Part shown: piece after piece, positions 1-9,582 of the stretch
Layout: every line of letters begins with the position of its first letter
Position numbering within the stretch: the first letter of the stretch is position 1
NCBI RefSeq assembly: GCF_000003195.3
Contig: NC_012872.2
Coordinates: forward strand, 23,894,066-23,958,065
Direction: 5' to 3'
DNA length: 64,000 bases
Source: Sorghum bicolor
Taxonomy: Eukaryota > Streptophyta > Magnoliopsida > Poales > Poaceae
The notes under the pieces: generated by a model
What the model was told of the DNA's origin: nothing
Database searches by the model: none
The model's input: only the letters and a program-made list of their open reading frames with translations
Translations under genes and position numbers: made by a program

Positions 1-414
1 GTGGATATGGTAACTGTTCGCACGGTAATCCAGGGATTCTGCAGGTGATTTGATGGGAAGCGGTCATTATCTGAAGATATTTTACTGTGCGAGATCTCCT
101 GGTCGGTCCATCTGCGATATTCTATAACGGTCATCTTGCCGATGGGCGGATAGGGGGGAAGTAACTGTTTTTGCGAATATCCTGGTCAGAGCATCGGCAG
201 ATCTTTGTAACGGTATTGTTACCGATGTACGACTGAGAAAAATGCCCGTTTAGGAAGTTGGGGATTTCGAGGAATCTGCGGAGGATTAGGATCAGAGTTG
301 TCCAGATTGAGGTTGTCGGTTACCAGATTAGGAGCATTAATTGCGGAGAAGGCATCATTACTGCAGAGAATTTCGGAGCATTAATAGTTTTATACTCCGA
401 AACTGGGGGGCATG

Positions 415-1102
415 TGTTGACACCGTTTTTGGGCACGTGTCTAGGATGGCAGGATAGGGTGGCAGTACGATGCGGGTTGCCGATGAGGATGGTTGCCGAT
501 GAGGGAGAGGTTGAATGTGACTAAGTCCACAGGCAGTAATATGGTGCCAATGGCTGGATAAAAAGGTCTGCCGATGACTATGGCAAAGGGATTTCCGATG
601 ATGCAAAGGAGGAGTCTGGAAGCTGCCAGTTGTCATGTGGAGGAGTTTCGGTTTGTCACGAAGGATAGTTTTGTTATTTCCTTAATTATTTGCATCGTTT
701 TGTATACGGATTCCGTGTAATTTGGAATTCGAATTCTAATCGTGTCTGGTTGTAGCTCTTTGAGCAGGGTATAAATATAAACCCTAGGGCTTTGTAATAA
801 TAAATCAAGAAATCAATCAAACACGCGTTTTTACTCATATTCCAGCATCTACTTTTCGACGACTTCGTCATACTTTTTTCTTTTTATTACGAGTTCTTAG
901 GAATTCGTCGACTTAAGCTCGGCGTGTTCTCGAGTTCCGCGTGAGTACCTCTTAGCCGTGACATCCGGGCGCATCGCTGTTGTCAGGACTAAAGTATTCG
1001 AGTTATCACCTTTGCCGATAGTAAGGTCAAATCGGCTGGCACGCCTTAACGTTTGAATCGGGTATTAGCCCTTTGTGTTTGCAGATCAGTTTTGCATCAA
1101 CA
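415..1102 (+). repeat. 3' LTR of copy A, 688 bp
   Basis: Begins TGTTGACACC and ends GCATCAACA, preceded by a G-rich polypurine tract (ACTGGGGGGCATG). It matches the 692-bp LTRs of the full copy at 1567 and 13276 in the opposite orientation, with small indels. A TATA box (TATAAATATA) lies at 770-779. The next five bases (GTCTC) would be the target duplication, but the partner is outside the window. Confidence 0.9.
770..779 (+). promoter_or_regulatory. LTR TATA box of copy A
   Basis: TATAAATATA in the middle of the LTR, about 355 bp from its start, in the sense direction of the element. The equivalent site is conserved in both LTRs of the full copy. An A-rich AATAATAAA stretch about 20 bp downstream could serve as a polyadenylation signal. 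Confidence 0.6.
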
Positions 1103-1561
1103 GTCTCATGTTTATGAGTATAATTAATCCGATTAATGTTTCGAATGCATTCCTATTTAATTAACTTAAAAACACGTTAGGTTTACACTTTGGTATTTAT
1201 AATCAAATGTGAACTCAAATACCTCTTAATTATAATTTGGTTATTTAAACATGGAGCACATAAATAATTTAGTAATATTTATCTAGAGTCTTTTTGATTT
1301 AAAAGTAAATAATGTTTATAATTTTGATCTTTTGTAAATAAATAAATGCCCACGTTATTAATATCAACTTTAATGTTTCTTTATTAGTTATAACTTGATT
1401 AGTTTAAATATGATATGTAATCACTCGATTAGTTGCTTTCATATGTTCTATATTTCAAAACTATAAATGCTTGATTGGCTTTAGTGGTATATAATTAATT
1501 ATAAATAGAATATGACTAACATTTAACCTTAACCTTTATAATCTCTTATAGCTTGGTCAAC
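1103..1561. other. AT-rich spacer between two opposed LTRs
   Basis: Roughly 460 bp of AT-rich sequence with no credible coding frame separates the LTR of copy A from the target duplication of copy B. It probably belongs to the older long LTR that continues at 13973, but I cannot show that from internal repeats. Confidence 0.5.
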
Positions 1562-1566
1562 TCAAC
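1562..1566. repeat. Target site duplication TCAAC, left
   Basis: Identical to 13968-13972 on the other side of copy B. It defines the insertion boundaries exactly. Confidence 0.9.
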
Positions 1567-2258
1567 TGTTGATGCAAAACTGGTCTGCAAACACAAAGGG
1601 CTAATACCCGATTCAAACGTTAAGGCGTGCCAGCCGATTTGACCTTGCTATCGGCAAAGGTGATAACTCGAATACTTTAGTCCCGACAACAGCGATGCGC
1701 CCGGATGTCACGGCTAAGAGGTACTCACGCGGAACTTGAGAACACGCCGAGCTTAAGTCGACGAATTCCTAAGAACTCGTAACAAAAGGAAAAAGTATGA
1801 CGAAGTCGTCGAAAAGTAAATGCTGGAATATGAGTAAAAACGTGTGTTTGATTTCTTGATTGATTATTACAAGGCCCTAGGGTCTATATTTATACCCTGC
1901 TCAAAGAGCTACAACCAGACACGATTAGAATTCGAATTCCAAATTACACGGAATCCGTATACAAAACGATGCAAATAATTAAGGAAATAACAAAACTATC
2001 CCTCGTGACAAACCGAAACTCCTCCACATAACGACCGGCAGCTTCCAGACTCCTCCTTTGCATCATCGGCAGATCCTTTGCCATAGTCATCGGCAGACTT
2101 TCTTATCTAGCCATCGGCACCATATTACTGCCTGTGGACTTAGTCACATTCAACTTCTCCCTCATCGGCAACCATCCTCATCGGCAACCCGCTTTGTAAA
2201 CATCGTACTGCCAACTTATCCTGCCATCCTAGACACGTGCCCAAAAACGGTGTCAACA
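1567..2258 (-). repeat. 3' LTR of copy B, 692 bp
   Basis: Reads TGTTGATGCA to GTGTCAACA on the + strand. It is the same length as 13276-13967, with about five substitutions seen by eye. It holds seven copies of GCCGAT/ATCGGC (at 1633, 1650, 2065, 2089, 2113, 2164 and 2180), where about 0.3 would be expected by chance. Confidence 0.93.
1885..1894 (-). promoter_or_regulatory. TATA box in 3' LTR of copy B
   Basis: TATAAATATA on the - strand, equivalent to the site at 770-779. It would drive transcription leftward out of the element, through the spacer and toward copy A. Confidence 0.5.
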
Positions 2259-2272
2259 CATGCCCCCCAGTT
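2259..2272 (-). other. Polypurine tract of copy B
   Basis: On the - strand AACTGGGGGGCATG abuts the TG of the 3' LTR, where plus-strand priming is expected. The same tract precedes the LTR of copy A. Confidence 0.65.
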
Positions 2273-2741
2273 TCGGAGTATAAAACTATTAATGCTCCGA
2301 AATTCTCTACAGTAATGATGCCTTCTCCCGCAATTAATGCTCCTAATCTGGTAACCGACAACCTCAATCTGGATAACTCTGATCCTAATCCTCCGCAGAT
2401 TCCTCGAAATCCCCAACTTCCTAAACGGGCATTTTTCTCAGTCGTACATCGGCAACAATACCGTTACAAAGATCTGCCGATGTTCTGACCAGGATATTCA
2501 CAAAAACGGTTACTTCCCCTCTATCCACCCATCGGCAATATGACCGTTATAGAATATCGCCGATGGACCGACCAGGAGATCTCGCACAGTAAAATATCTT
2601 CAGATAATGACCGCTCCCCGTCAAATCACCTGCACAATCCCTGGATTACCGTGCGAACAGTTACCATATCCACCTGAGTACTCTCGGATTTCTCGGATGC
2701 GGCAAAGAGATAAGTCGGATTTGCCCTTGCCCATCTTGTCC
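2273..2741. other. Noncoding 3' region between PPT and PMD promoter
   Basis: About 470 bp without a credible gene, up to 2673 mirrored by positions 1-414. It contains four GCCGAT/ATCGGC motifs (near 2448, 2477, 2530 and 2553). It is probably both the 3' untranslated region of the retroelement RNA and the upstream regulatory region of the antisense PMD gene. Confidence 0.55.
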
Positions 2742-2750
2742 TATAAATAG
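2742..2750 (+). promoter_or_regulatory. TATA box of the antisense PMD gene
   Basis: TATAAATAG lies about 150 bp upstream of the proposed ATG at 2899, followed by a pyrimidine-rich leader typical of plant 5' untranslated regions. It points rightward, opposite to the retroelement genes. No downstream polyadenylation signal was assigned. Confidence 0.55.
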
Positions 2751-2898
2751 TTCCTTCTTGGGAACTCCTTCCCCATCACACCATTCTACTACCCAACTTT
2801 ACTTTTCCAGCGGCGGCGCCACCCAAAACTCCTAAGGTCTCCGACAAGTACCCCTCTTCATCAACTCCGGCGCCTTCACACGCTTCCTTCGCAGCAAG

Positions 2899-5800
2899 AT
2901 GGCCGTCGGGTTCGTCGTCCCTGAGGTCAAATCTCCACCCCGTCTTCTGTATTTTTCTTCATATCCCTGTTCACTCGCAATTCATTTTACTGAACATCTT
3001 CCTTTTCTTTCCTCTTTGTATTTCTTTTTACGCCCAAAATCACTAGGAATTGTCCAACAAAATTGTCATCCCCACCGATCAACCACACCTTCAATGCCTC
3101 GGCCCTCTAGGGGACCCAGATCCAACTGACCTTATCAACGCAGAAACCAACAGGATCCCCTTCAGAGCCGAAAATTTTTCCTTAGATCTGTGGAAGGACA
3201 CCTTCCGCTCTTGGCCCAGCCCAACTGTAGGGTGGAAAGACTGGTTCTTGAGGGTCAGCAACTCTAATGAAGTTCAGTGGGGTGAAAGGAATCTAGCCCA
3301 ATGCATTAGATTGTCCATTACCGATATGCATAGGAACGAGTCACTGCTGATAGCTGCATCCTACTTTTGGTCAGACACCCTCAATGCTTTTGCCTTTGGC
3401 CACGGCCCTGCTTCTCCTACTCTTGCCGATGTAGCCATGCTTACTGGTCTAGATATATCTTCTGCCGATAGCACCCACTTTTTTGATACTGCCCCTAGTG
3501 CCAAAGTGGAGACTCGCGCTATCGGCGGTTGGTCGGGGTACATTCAGAAGTACCGTGGGAAAGGATCTGTCACCATAAAGGAACAAACCACCTTTCTGAA
3601 CATGTGGCTGGACAAGTTTGTATTCTGTGGTCGATCGGCAGGACCAACTTCTGTCTACCTATCGGCAGCAGAAAGACTGGCTAACGGTGGCCGATTCCCT
3701 CTCGGCCGATACTTGCTTGGCGCTGCTTACCACCTTCTCCATCAAGTAGCCCAGAAACTTCTGCTCGGCCAATCCATTGGCAACTTGGGAGGCCCCTGGT
3801 GGTTTGTCAACATGTGGCTCAATCTGCATCTGCACAAGCGTCTCAACTTCAACCTGTTCACACAGCATTTCCCAAGAGATATAGCTGAAAACCATGTATT
3901 GGGTGAAGAGGAATCGGCAACACGCGCCCCCTTGAACTTTGGCGAAGCTGTCATAGTTCTGTCTGGTTCAGGGGGTAATCCAGATCAGATCAGCTGATTC
4001 TTCCAGACTCTGTATGAGGGTTTGACGAGAGACGAACGACCATGGTTGGCTTATGATGACCCAGATAGCATGCTCCCTCTGACCTTCAATCCATTTGATG
4101 AAGCTCTCGACAGGGACAATGAGGTGATGATGGCAATTGTGACTCCCAGAATCATTCCAGTGAATTTCTTTGGTAGCACAAAAACCTCCCCTCAAACTTA
4201 CGAATTTTACAATCCATCGGCATTAGCTTGCCAGTTAGCTTTCGGCCAGTTGCCGATTGCACTTCCTTATGCCGATGTGATAAAACCCAGAGAAACTATC
4301 AACAACCTTCTTGAGTGGACTCGAGCAGCCCAACTACCACCAAACGCCGATATAGATGTAAATCTGTCAGAATGGGTTCCGGCTGCTTTTATCACTCAGG
4401 CATACAAGTTATGGTGGGCAGAATGGAAAGAGCATCTATTCTGCAGATCGGCACTTTCATACCGCGGCATGATTGACTCCGAATACGAAGTTCCCGATGA
4501 CACTGTAAGTAACTCAAACCAACGTTTCATTTTCTCAATATTACCCCCATCGGCAGCTTACCCTTGTATTCCTTTTGCAGGTTGACAATATTCCTCCATT
4601 GGTTAGCAGGAGTGGCAGGCCGATCGACTTGTTTCCATCAGGCCCGATTTCCTCAATCGGCCACAATGCTCCCACTCTAGCTTCCATCGTGCATCGGGGT
4701 GTACGCCTCAGGAAAGTCACCACCAGAAGAACTCAGACATCACCAACGGTTGCTGCTCCCACTTTTGTGCGGGCTTTCAAGGCAATTTGTCAAATCTTTT
4801 CCTTTATGCTGACTATCTTTATATCGGCTATATTTATGCTTATAAACTCTTGTTCATTATTGCAGCAAACCGGCGCATCGGCGAAAGCCAGGTGTGAACG
4901 TACCGATGCCCCCCAGTCTAGCCAACCCAAGAGGAAGGGCACCACGGGTGCTAAGAATGGAACAAAGCGCCAGAAGGTAGCAACTCCCCCTCCTCCTCTT
5001 GTATCTCCAATTCTGGTGGAGTCTTCTCCTTCTTCTCCAGAAGCCCAGCCACAGCAAGCACCATCTCCCCCACCTATGCAGGAAGCACCACAGATAGAAG
5101 AACCCCAACAGGAAGGATCTCAAACAGAAGATACATCAGCTGACACGGGTGAACAAACAACTGGCCCGGTGGGTCCAGTTATACCATCGGCAGTTCTCCC
5201 GATTCAGACAACCGTTGTCCCTCCTCCAGGTAACATACTTTTACAATATCGCTACCGATGAACTTATTCTTATTTAGTCTCATAACTCCTTTTGTCTTCT
5301 TTCAGTTGATATCGTTCCATCGGCAATCTCAGCCGATCAACCTGTAGCTCCATCGGCATCTTTGGCCGATCAGCCTGCAGCTCCGTCAGCACTTCTCAGT
5401 CAAAGACAAGAGATCACCTTGAAGCAAGTAAGTCACCGTTTACCGTTAGCACTATTTGCCGATTCTCTAAGTATGAGCTAATTTTGCTTTCCCTCCCAGG
5501 AACAAGATTCTCCCGATAGCCTGTTCTCCTTCGCCATCGATTTCTCTGAAGAAGAAGGTGAAGAAGCAAGCACTTCTCAGACGGTCGGCATCACATCGGC
5601 AGAGGTCAGGGTCAGGCTGGAAGAATTGTCAGCTCTCCTTCACCAGGACACAGCGCAATTGGTTGATGATTCCGACCCTACCAAGACCCTGTTCAGAACT
5701 CTCAGAGGCCAAATCCCAGCCGATGTTGAAGAAATCCTGTTCCAAGCCGCTCATCTGGAGAGTCGCCAGCTGCAGTACCAAAGAGCTTCTCGGCGGCTTG

Positions 5801-6195
5801 CCGATAGAGCCGCTCAGACTCAACTCTCCGATGAAATGAGGAAAGAGAAGCTTTTGACCGATGAGAAGCACAAGAACATCGGTATCCTGAGATCTTCTGG
5901 AGACGCGCTGAAGCAGAAGATATCCGATCTATCGGCAAGAAAAGAGTCCCTGTTGGCGGAGCTCAAGGAAGTAGAGAACACTCTGTCCCAAGCCCAACAG
6001 GAAGAGAGCCAATTGCCAGAGACCATCAGGCTTCTTGAGCGCGAGTGAAATGCTCATGGTCGCAAAGCACTCCAACTGAAGAAGAAGCTGAAGCCGATAG
6101 AAGGTTCTGCCGATGATGACATCAAGGAGATAGAAGCAGCCAACCAAATTCGGCTACGCGCTATATCGGCAATCCAGACGCTGCTTAACACATAG
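2899..6195 (+). pseudogene. Plant mobile domain (PMD, aminotransferase-like) gene carried antisense in the Gypsy element
   Basis: Proposed exons are 2899-2925, 3047-4504, 4581-4781, 4866-5229, 5306-5427 and 5500-6195, joined by introns with GT-AG ends (one GC-AG) and continuous phase, giving about 955 codons. Exon 2 carries the PMD fold: the segment with SYFWSDTLNAFAF and ASPTLADVAMLTGLDI is diagnostic. Exons 3-5 encode a Pro/Ser/Gln-rich linker, and exon 6 a Glu/Lys-rich coiled coil. Two in-frame TGA codons interrupt it, at 3995 and 6046, with frame-consistent protein after each. The true end is probably TAG at 6193. Host PMD proteins (MAIN, MAIL1) act in transposon silencing and gene expression, and PMD genes have been reported inside plant Gypsy elements. 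A role here in countering silencing is only inference. The small first exon and its weak donor are the least certain part. Confidence 0.75.
4782..4865 (+). other. Probable GC-AG intron in PMD gene, 84 bp
   Basis: AAG|GCAATT opens and ATTGCAG|CAA closes a T-rich 84-bp segment with a long pyrimidine tract. Its translation is hydrophobic and unlike the flanking Ser/Pro-rich linker. The length is a multiple of three with no stop, so retention would also keep the frame. Confidence 0.45.
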
Positions 6196-6245
6196 AGTTT
6201 CCATCGGCATTGTATCTGCACTTTCCTGCTTCCTCAGCTTTTAGT

Positions 6246-6348
6246 CTAGCCGATAGGACTGTTATCGGCGCCTAAACTTTTGAAACACCAAGTCTTGTCC
6301 CCAAGCATTTGGATCCAGCCGATAGGAGTGTTATCGGCACCTAAACTT
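6246..6348. repeat. Duplicated hairpin between convergent PMD and pol genes
   Basis: Two direct copies of AGCCGATAGG-N2-GTTATCGGC followed by a CCTAAACTT box occur near 6247-6286 and 6316-6350. Each holds the inverted repeat GCCGATA/TATCGGC, a 7-bp stem with a 7-8 base loop. They lie between the PMD stop (6195) and the integrase stop (6349), where the two transcription units converge. Confidence 0.55.
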
Positions 6349-9300
6349 CTATGCATCGACCCATATACTGGGGTAGTACTTCTTTAAATATTTGTCGTTT
6401 AATGCTCTGGGAAATTCAATTCCTTCGAGGGTTTCTAGAATGTAGGCATTACCAGGAGCCGATCGACTTATCCGATAAGGACCCTCCCAATTAGGAGACC
6501 ACTTTCCAAACTTCGAACTTATGGTCCCAATTGGTAAAATTAATTTCCATACCAAATCCCCATCGGCAAACTCTTTAGCCTTCACTTTCTTATCATACCA
6601 TCTAGCAACTCTCTTCTTATTTTCTTCTATACTCATTAAAGCTTTTAACCGATGCCCTGCTAGATCGTCCAATTCATCGGTCATCAAAGTGGCATAACCA
6701 TCGGAAGTTAATTGATCTTGAAAAGATAATCGCCTAGATCCAGCCTTAATTTCCCAAGGCAACACTGCATCATGTCCATACACCAATTGATAGGGTGATA
6801 CCTTGGTCGATCCATGACAAGCCATCCGATAAGACCACAATGCTTCATTTAATAATGTATGCCACCGCTTAGGATTTTCTTCAATCTTTCGCTTAATAAG
6901 CTTGATAATTCCTTTGTTAGACGCTTCGGCCTGCCCATTGGATTGAGCATAATAAGGAGAAGAATTCAACACTTTAATTCCCATACCGATTGCGAATTCA
7001 TCGAACTCCCCCGATGTGAACATGGTGCCCTGATCGGTAGTAATCGTTTGGGGAATCCCAAATCGGTAAATAATATGCTCCTTCACAAAATCAATCATAT
7101 TGGCCGATGTGACTTTCTTCAAAGGAATAGCTTCAACCCACTTAGTGAAATAGTCAGTGGCAACTAGAATGAACTTATGCCCTTTGCTAGATGGTGGATA
7201 AATCTGGCCGATCAGATCGATGGCCCATCCCCGGAACGGCCAAGGCTTTATTATAGGATTCATAGCCGATGCGGGTGCTCTCTGGATATTAACAAACTTT
7301 TGACAACCTTGACATCCCTTGAAATATTTAAAACAATCTTCAAGTATGGTTGGCCAAAAATATCCATTCCTTCGAATCATCCACTTCATCTTAAAAGCTG
7401 ACTGATGCGCTCCACACACTCCTTCATGGATTTCCCCCATCAAACTTCTAGCTTCATCATCACCCAAGCATCGGAGAAGAATTCCGTCGATAGTTCGATA
7501 ATACAATTCATTTTCAAGGAGCACATACTTGGTTGCTTGAAATCGAACCCGTCTTTCAACTTTTTTGGATGGATCTTTTAGATAATCAATAATTTCTTTC
7601 CTCCAATCACCGGCACCGACTCCTGATGTCGCATTAATCATTGGCTGATATCCCGAGGCATGCTGAGCTAACCGATTAGCGTCTTCATTATGCAATCGGG
7701 GAACATGCTCCAATCGGAAATCCTTGAATTCCTTTAACAGTTGCATACTTCTCTCGAAATAAGTTATGAGAACTTCACTTCGGCATTCATAGCTTCCGGC
7801 CAATTGATTTATAACCAACATAGAATCCCCGAATATTTCAACAGCATCAGCACGAACTTCTCTTAACAACTCCAATCCCTTGATCAGAGCTTGATACTCA
7901 GTCTGATTATTTGTTGATGTGGCAACAATTGGCAAGGAAAACTCATACTTCCTCCCCTTAGGGGAAACTAATACAATGCCGATTCCTGCCCCCCGGTCAC
8001 AGGTAGATCCATCAAAGAAGAGCGTCCAGGGTACAATTTCCAAGGTTTCCACTAGACCGCAATGCTGAGTCACAAAATCGGCCATAATCTGCCCTTTGAC
8101 TGCCTTAGCCGATTCGTAACGCAAATCGAACTCCGACAGCGCTAAAATCCATTTACCGATCCTACCACTCATAATCGGCATAGATAGCATGTATCGGACC
8201 ACGTCATTTTTGCAAACAACAGTGCATTCGGCCGATAACAGGTAATGTCTCAGCTTGATACATGAAAAATATAAGCATAAGCATAGTTTCTCAATGGCCG
8301 AATACCTGGTTTCAGCATCAATCAACCTCCTACTCAAATAATAAATTACCCTTTCTTTCCCTTCAAATTCTTGAACTAAAGCTGAACCGATAACCGATCC
8401 ATCGGTAGATAAATACAATCTGAAGGGCTTCCCTTGTTGAGGTGGAACTAGAACTGGAGGATTTACTAGATACTTCTTGATTTCATCCAGAGCCAACTGC
8501 TGTTCTTCTCCCCAAATAAACTCTTGATCGGCTTTCAATTTAAGAAGAGGACTGAAAGCACGAATCCTACCAGACAAATTCGATATAAATCTCCTGATAA
8601 AATTTACTTTGCCGATCAAGGATTGGAGCTCGGTTTTGTTGGTAGGGGCCACTATTTTATTGATGGCATCAATAGATCTTCGACTAATTTCAATACCCCT
8701 CTGATGTACCATGAAACCAAGAAACTGCCCTGCCGATACACCAAATGCACACTTGTTGGGATTCATCTTCAATCCATGCTTCCTTGTGCACTCTAACACT
8801 TTTTGTAAATCGGCAAGATGCTTTGAGAAATCTCCAGACTTAACCACCACATCATCAATATAAATCTCTACGAGCTTGCCGATGAACTCATGAAATATAA
8901 AATTCATAGCCCTTTGATAAGTAGCACCAGCATTCTTCAACCCAAAAGTCATGACTATCCATTCAAATAGCCCAACATGACCAGGACACCTGAATGCGGT
9001 TTTTGGAATATCCTCCTCCGCCATGAATATTTGATTGTAACCTGCATTACCATCCATGAAGCTGATGACCCGATGACCAGCCGCAGCATCAACCAGTAGA
9101 TCGGCGACAGGCATTGGGTATCCATCCATCGGCGTAGCTTTATTGAGATTCCTGAAATCAATGCACACCCGAAGCTTCCCGTTCTTCTTGTAAACCGGAA
9201 CAACATTGGAAATCCATTCGGCATACCGACACTGCCGAATAAACTTAGCTTCAATAAGTCTAGTGATTTCGGCCTTAATATCAGGTAGAATGTTAGGATT

Positions 9301-9582
9301 ACATCGGCGGGCTGGTTGCTGATGTGGCCGAAATCCAGACTTGATGGGTAACCGATGTTCAACAATTGATCGGTCTAAACCAGGCATCTCTGTATAATCC
9401 CAAGCAAAGCAATCTTTATATTCCTTTAACAAACTAGCCAATTGTCGCTTACTCTCAGGATCTAATTTAGCACTAATAAAAGTAGGCCTAGGCTTATCAC
9501 CACTACCTATATCTACTTCTACCAAATCATCGGCCGATGTGAATCCCTGGCCTAATTTTACATCATCGGCGAATCTATCCAT
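6349..9582 (-). CDS. pol: Pol: reverse transcriptase, RNase H, archaeal-type RNase H, integrase (Tat lineage)
   Basis: An open frame of 1077 residues copies element RNA and inserts the DNA. RT is about residues 85-300 with YIDDVVV at 241-247. The first RNase H follows at about 370-500. A second, archaeal-type RNase H at about 525-650 shows an acidic D-E-D-D set in FFDGSTC, TEYQALIKG, GDSMLVINQL and NEDANRLAQ. Integrase has an HHCC zinc finger (GAHQSAFKMKW to GCQGCQKF) and D,D,E residues in AIDLIGQI, TTDQGTMF and GQAEASNK. There is no chromodomain. The start ATG overlaps the stop of the protease frame as TAATG. In other Tat elements protease and RT are usually one polyprotein, so either recoding or a one-base indel is implied. 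Confidence 0.92.
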   Translation of the reverse strand: MDRFADDVKLGQGFTSADDLVEVDIGSGDKPRPTFISAKLDPESKRQLASLLKEYKDCFAWDYTEMPGLDRSIVEHRLPIKSGFRPHQQPARRCNPNILPDIKAEITRLIEAKFIRQCRYAEWISNVVPVYKKNGKLRVCIDFRNLNKATPMDGYPMPVADLLVDAAAGHRVISFMDGNAGYNQIFMAEEDIPKTAFRCPGHVGLFEWIVMTFGLKNAGATYQRAMNFIFHEFIGKLVEIYIDDVVVKSGDFSKHLADLQKVLECTRKHGLKMNPNKCAFGVSAGQFLGFMVHQRGIEISRRSIDAINKIVAPTNKTELQSLIGKVNFIRRFISNLSGRIRAFSPLLKLKADQEFIWGEEQQLALDEIKKYLVNPPVLVPPQQGKPFRLYLSTDGSVIGSALVQEFEGKERVIYYLSRRLIDAETRYSAIEKLCLCLYFSCIKLRHYLLSAECTVVCKNDVVRYMLSMPIMSGRIGKWILALSEFDLRYESAKAVKGQIMADFVTQHCGLVETLEIVPWTLFFDGSTCDRGAGIGIVLVSPKGRKYEFSLPIVATSTNNQTEYQALIKGLELLREVRADAVEIFGDSMLVINQLAGSYECRSEVLITYFERSMQLLKEFKDFRLEHVPRLHNEDANRLAQHASGYQPMINATSGVGAGDWRKEIIDYLKDPSKKVERRVRFQATKYVLLENELYYRTIDGILLRCLGDDEARSLMGEIHEGVCGAHQSAFKMKWMIRRNGYFWPTILEDCFKYFKGCQGCQKFVNIQRAPASAMNPIIKPWPFRGWAIDLIGQIYPPSSKGHKFILVATDYFTKWVEAIPLKKVTSANMIDFVKEHIIYRFGIPQTITTDQGTMFTSGEFDEFAIGMGIKVLNSSPYYAQSNGQAEASNKGIIKLIKRKIEENPKRWHTLLNEALWSYRMACHGSTKVSPYQLVYGHDAVLPWEIKAGSRRLSFQDQLTSDGYATLMTDELDDLAGHRLKALMSIEENKKRVARWYDKKVKAKEFADGDLVWKLILPIGTISSKFGKWSPNWEGPYRISRSAPGNAYILETLEGIEFPRALNDKYLKKYYPSIWVDA

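Larger units (their letters stand above)
1..1102 (+). mobile_element. Tat-lineage Gypsy element, 3' end only (copy A)
   Basis: This stretch is the inverted counterpart of 1567-2673: position 1 pairs with about 2673, and the match covers the 3' internal end (1-414) plus one complete LTR (415-1102). The polypurine tract ends just before 415. Copy A therefore points rightward and its body lies off the left edge. No coding sequence of copy A is inside the window. The short open frames here are LTR shadows. Confidence 0.85.

Noticed and set aside
53..636. Small frames at 258-524 and 358-636 and their mirror frames at 2058-2488
   Set aside because: They are translations of the LTR and its adjacent noncoding region in both orientations. 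Repeated text such as SHRHH comes from the ATCGGC motif.
1..2673. The large inverted repeat as a foldback transposon or MITE
   Set aside because: Each arm is an LTR plus adjacent 3' internal sequence of a Gypsy element, and the arms continue into different contexts, so two insertions explain it better.
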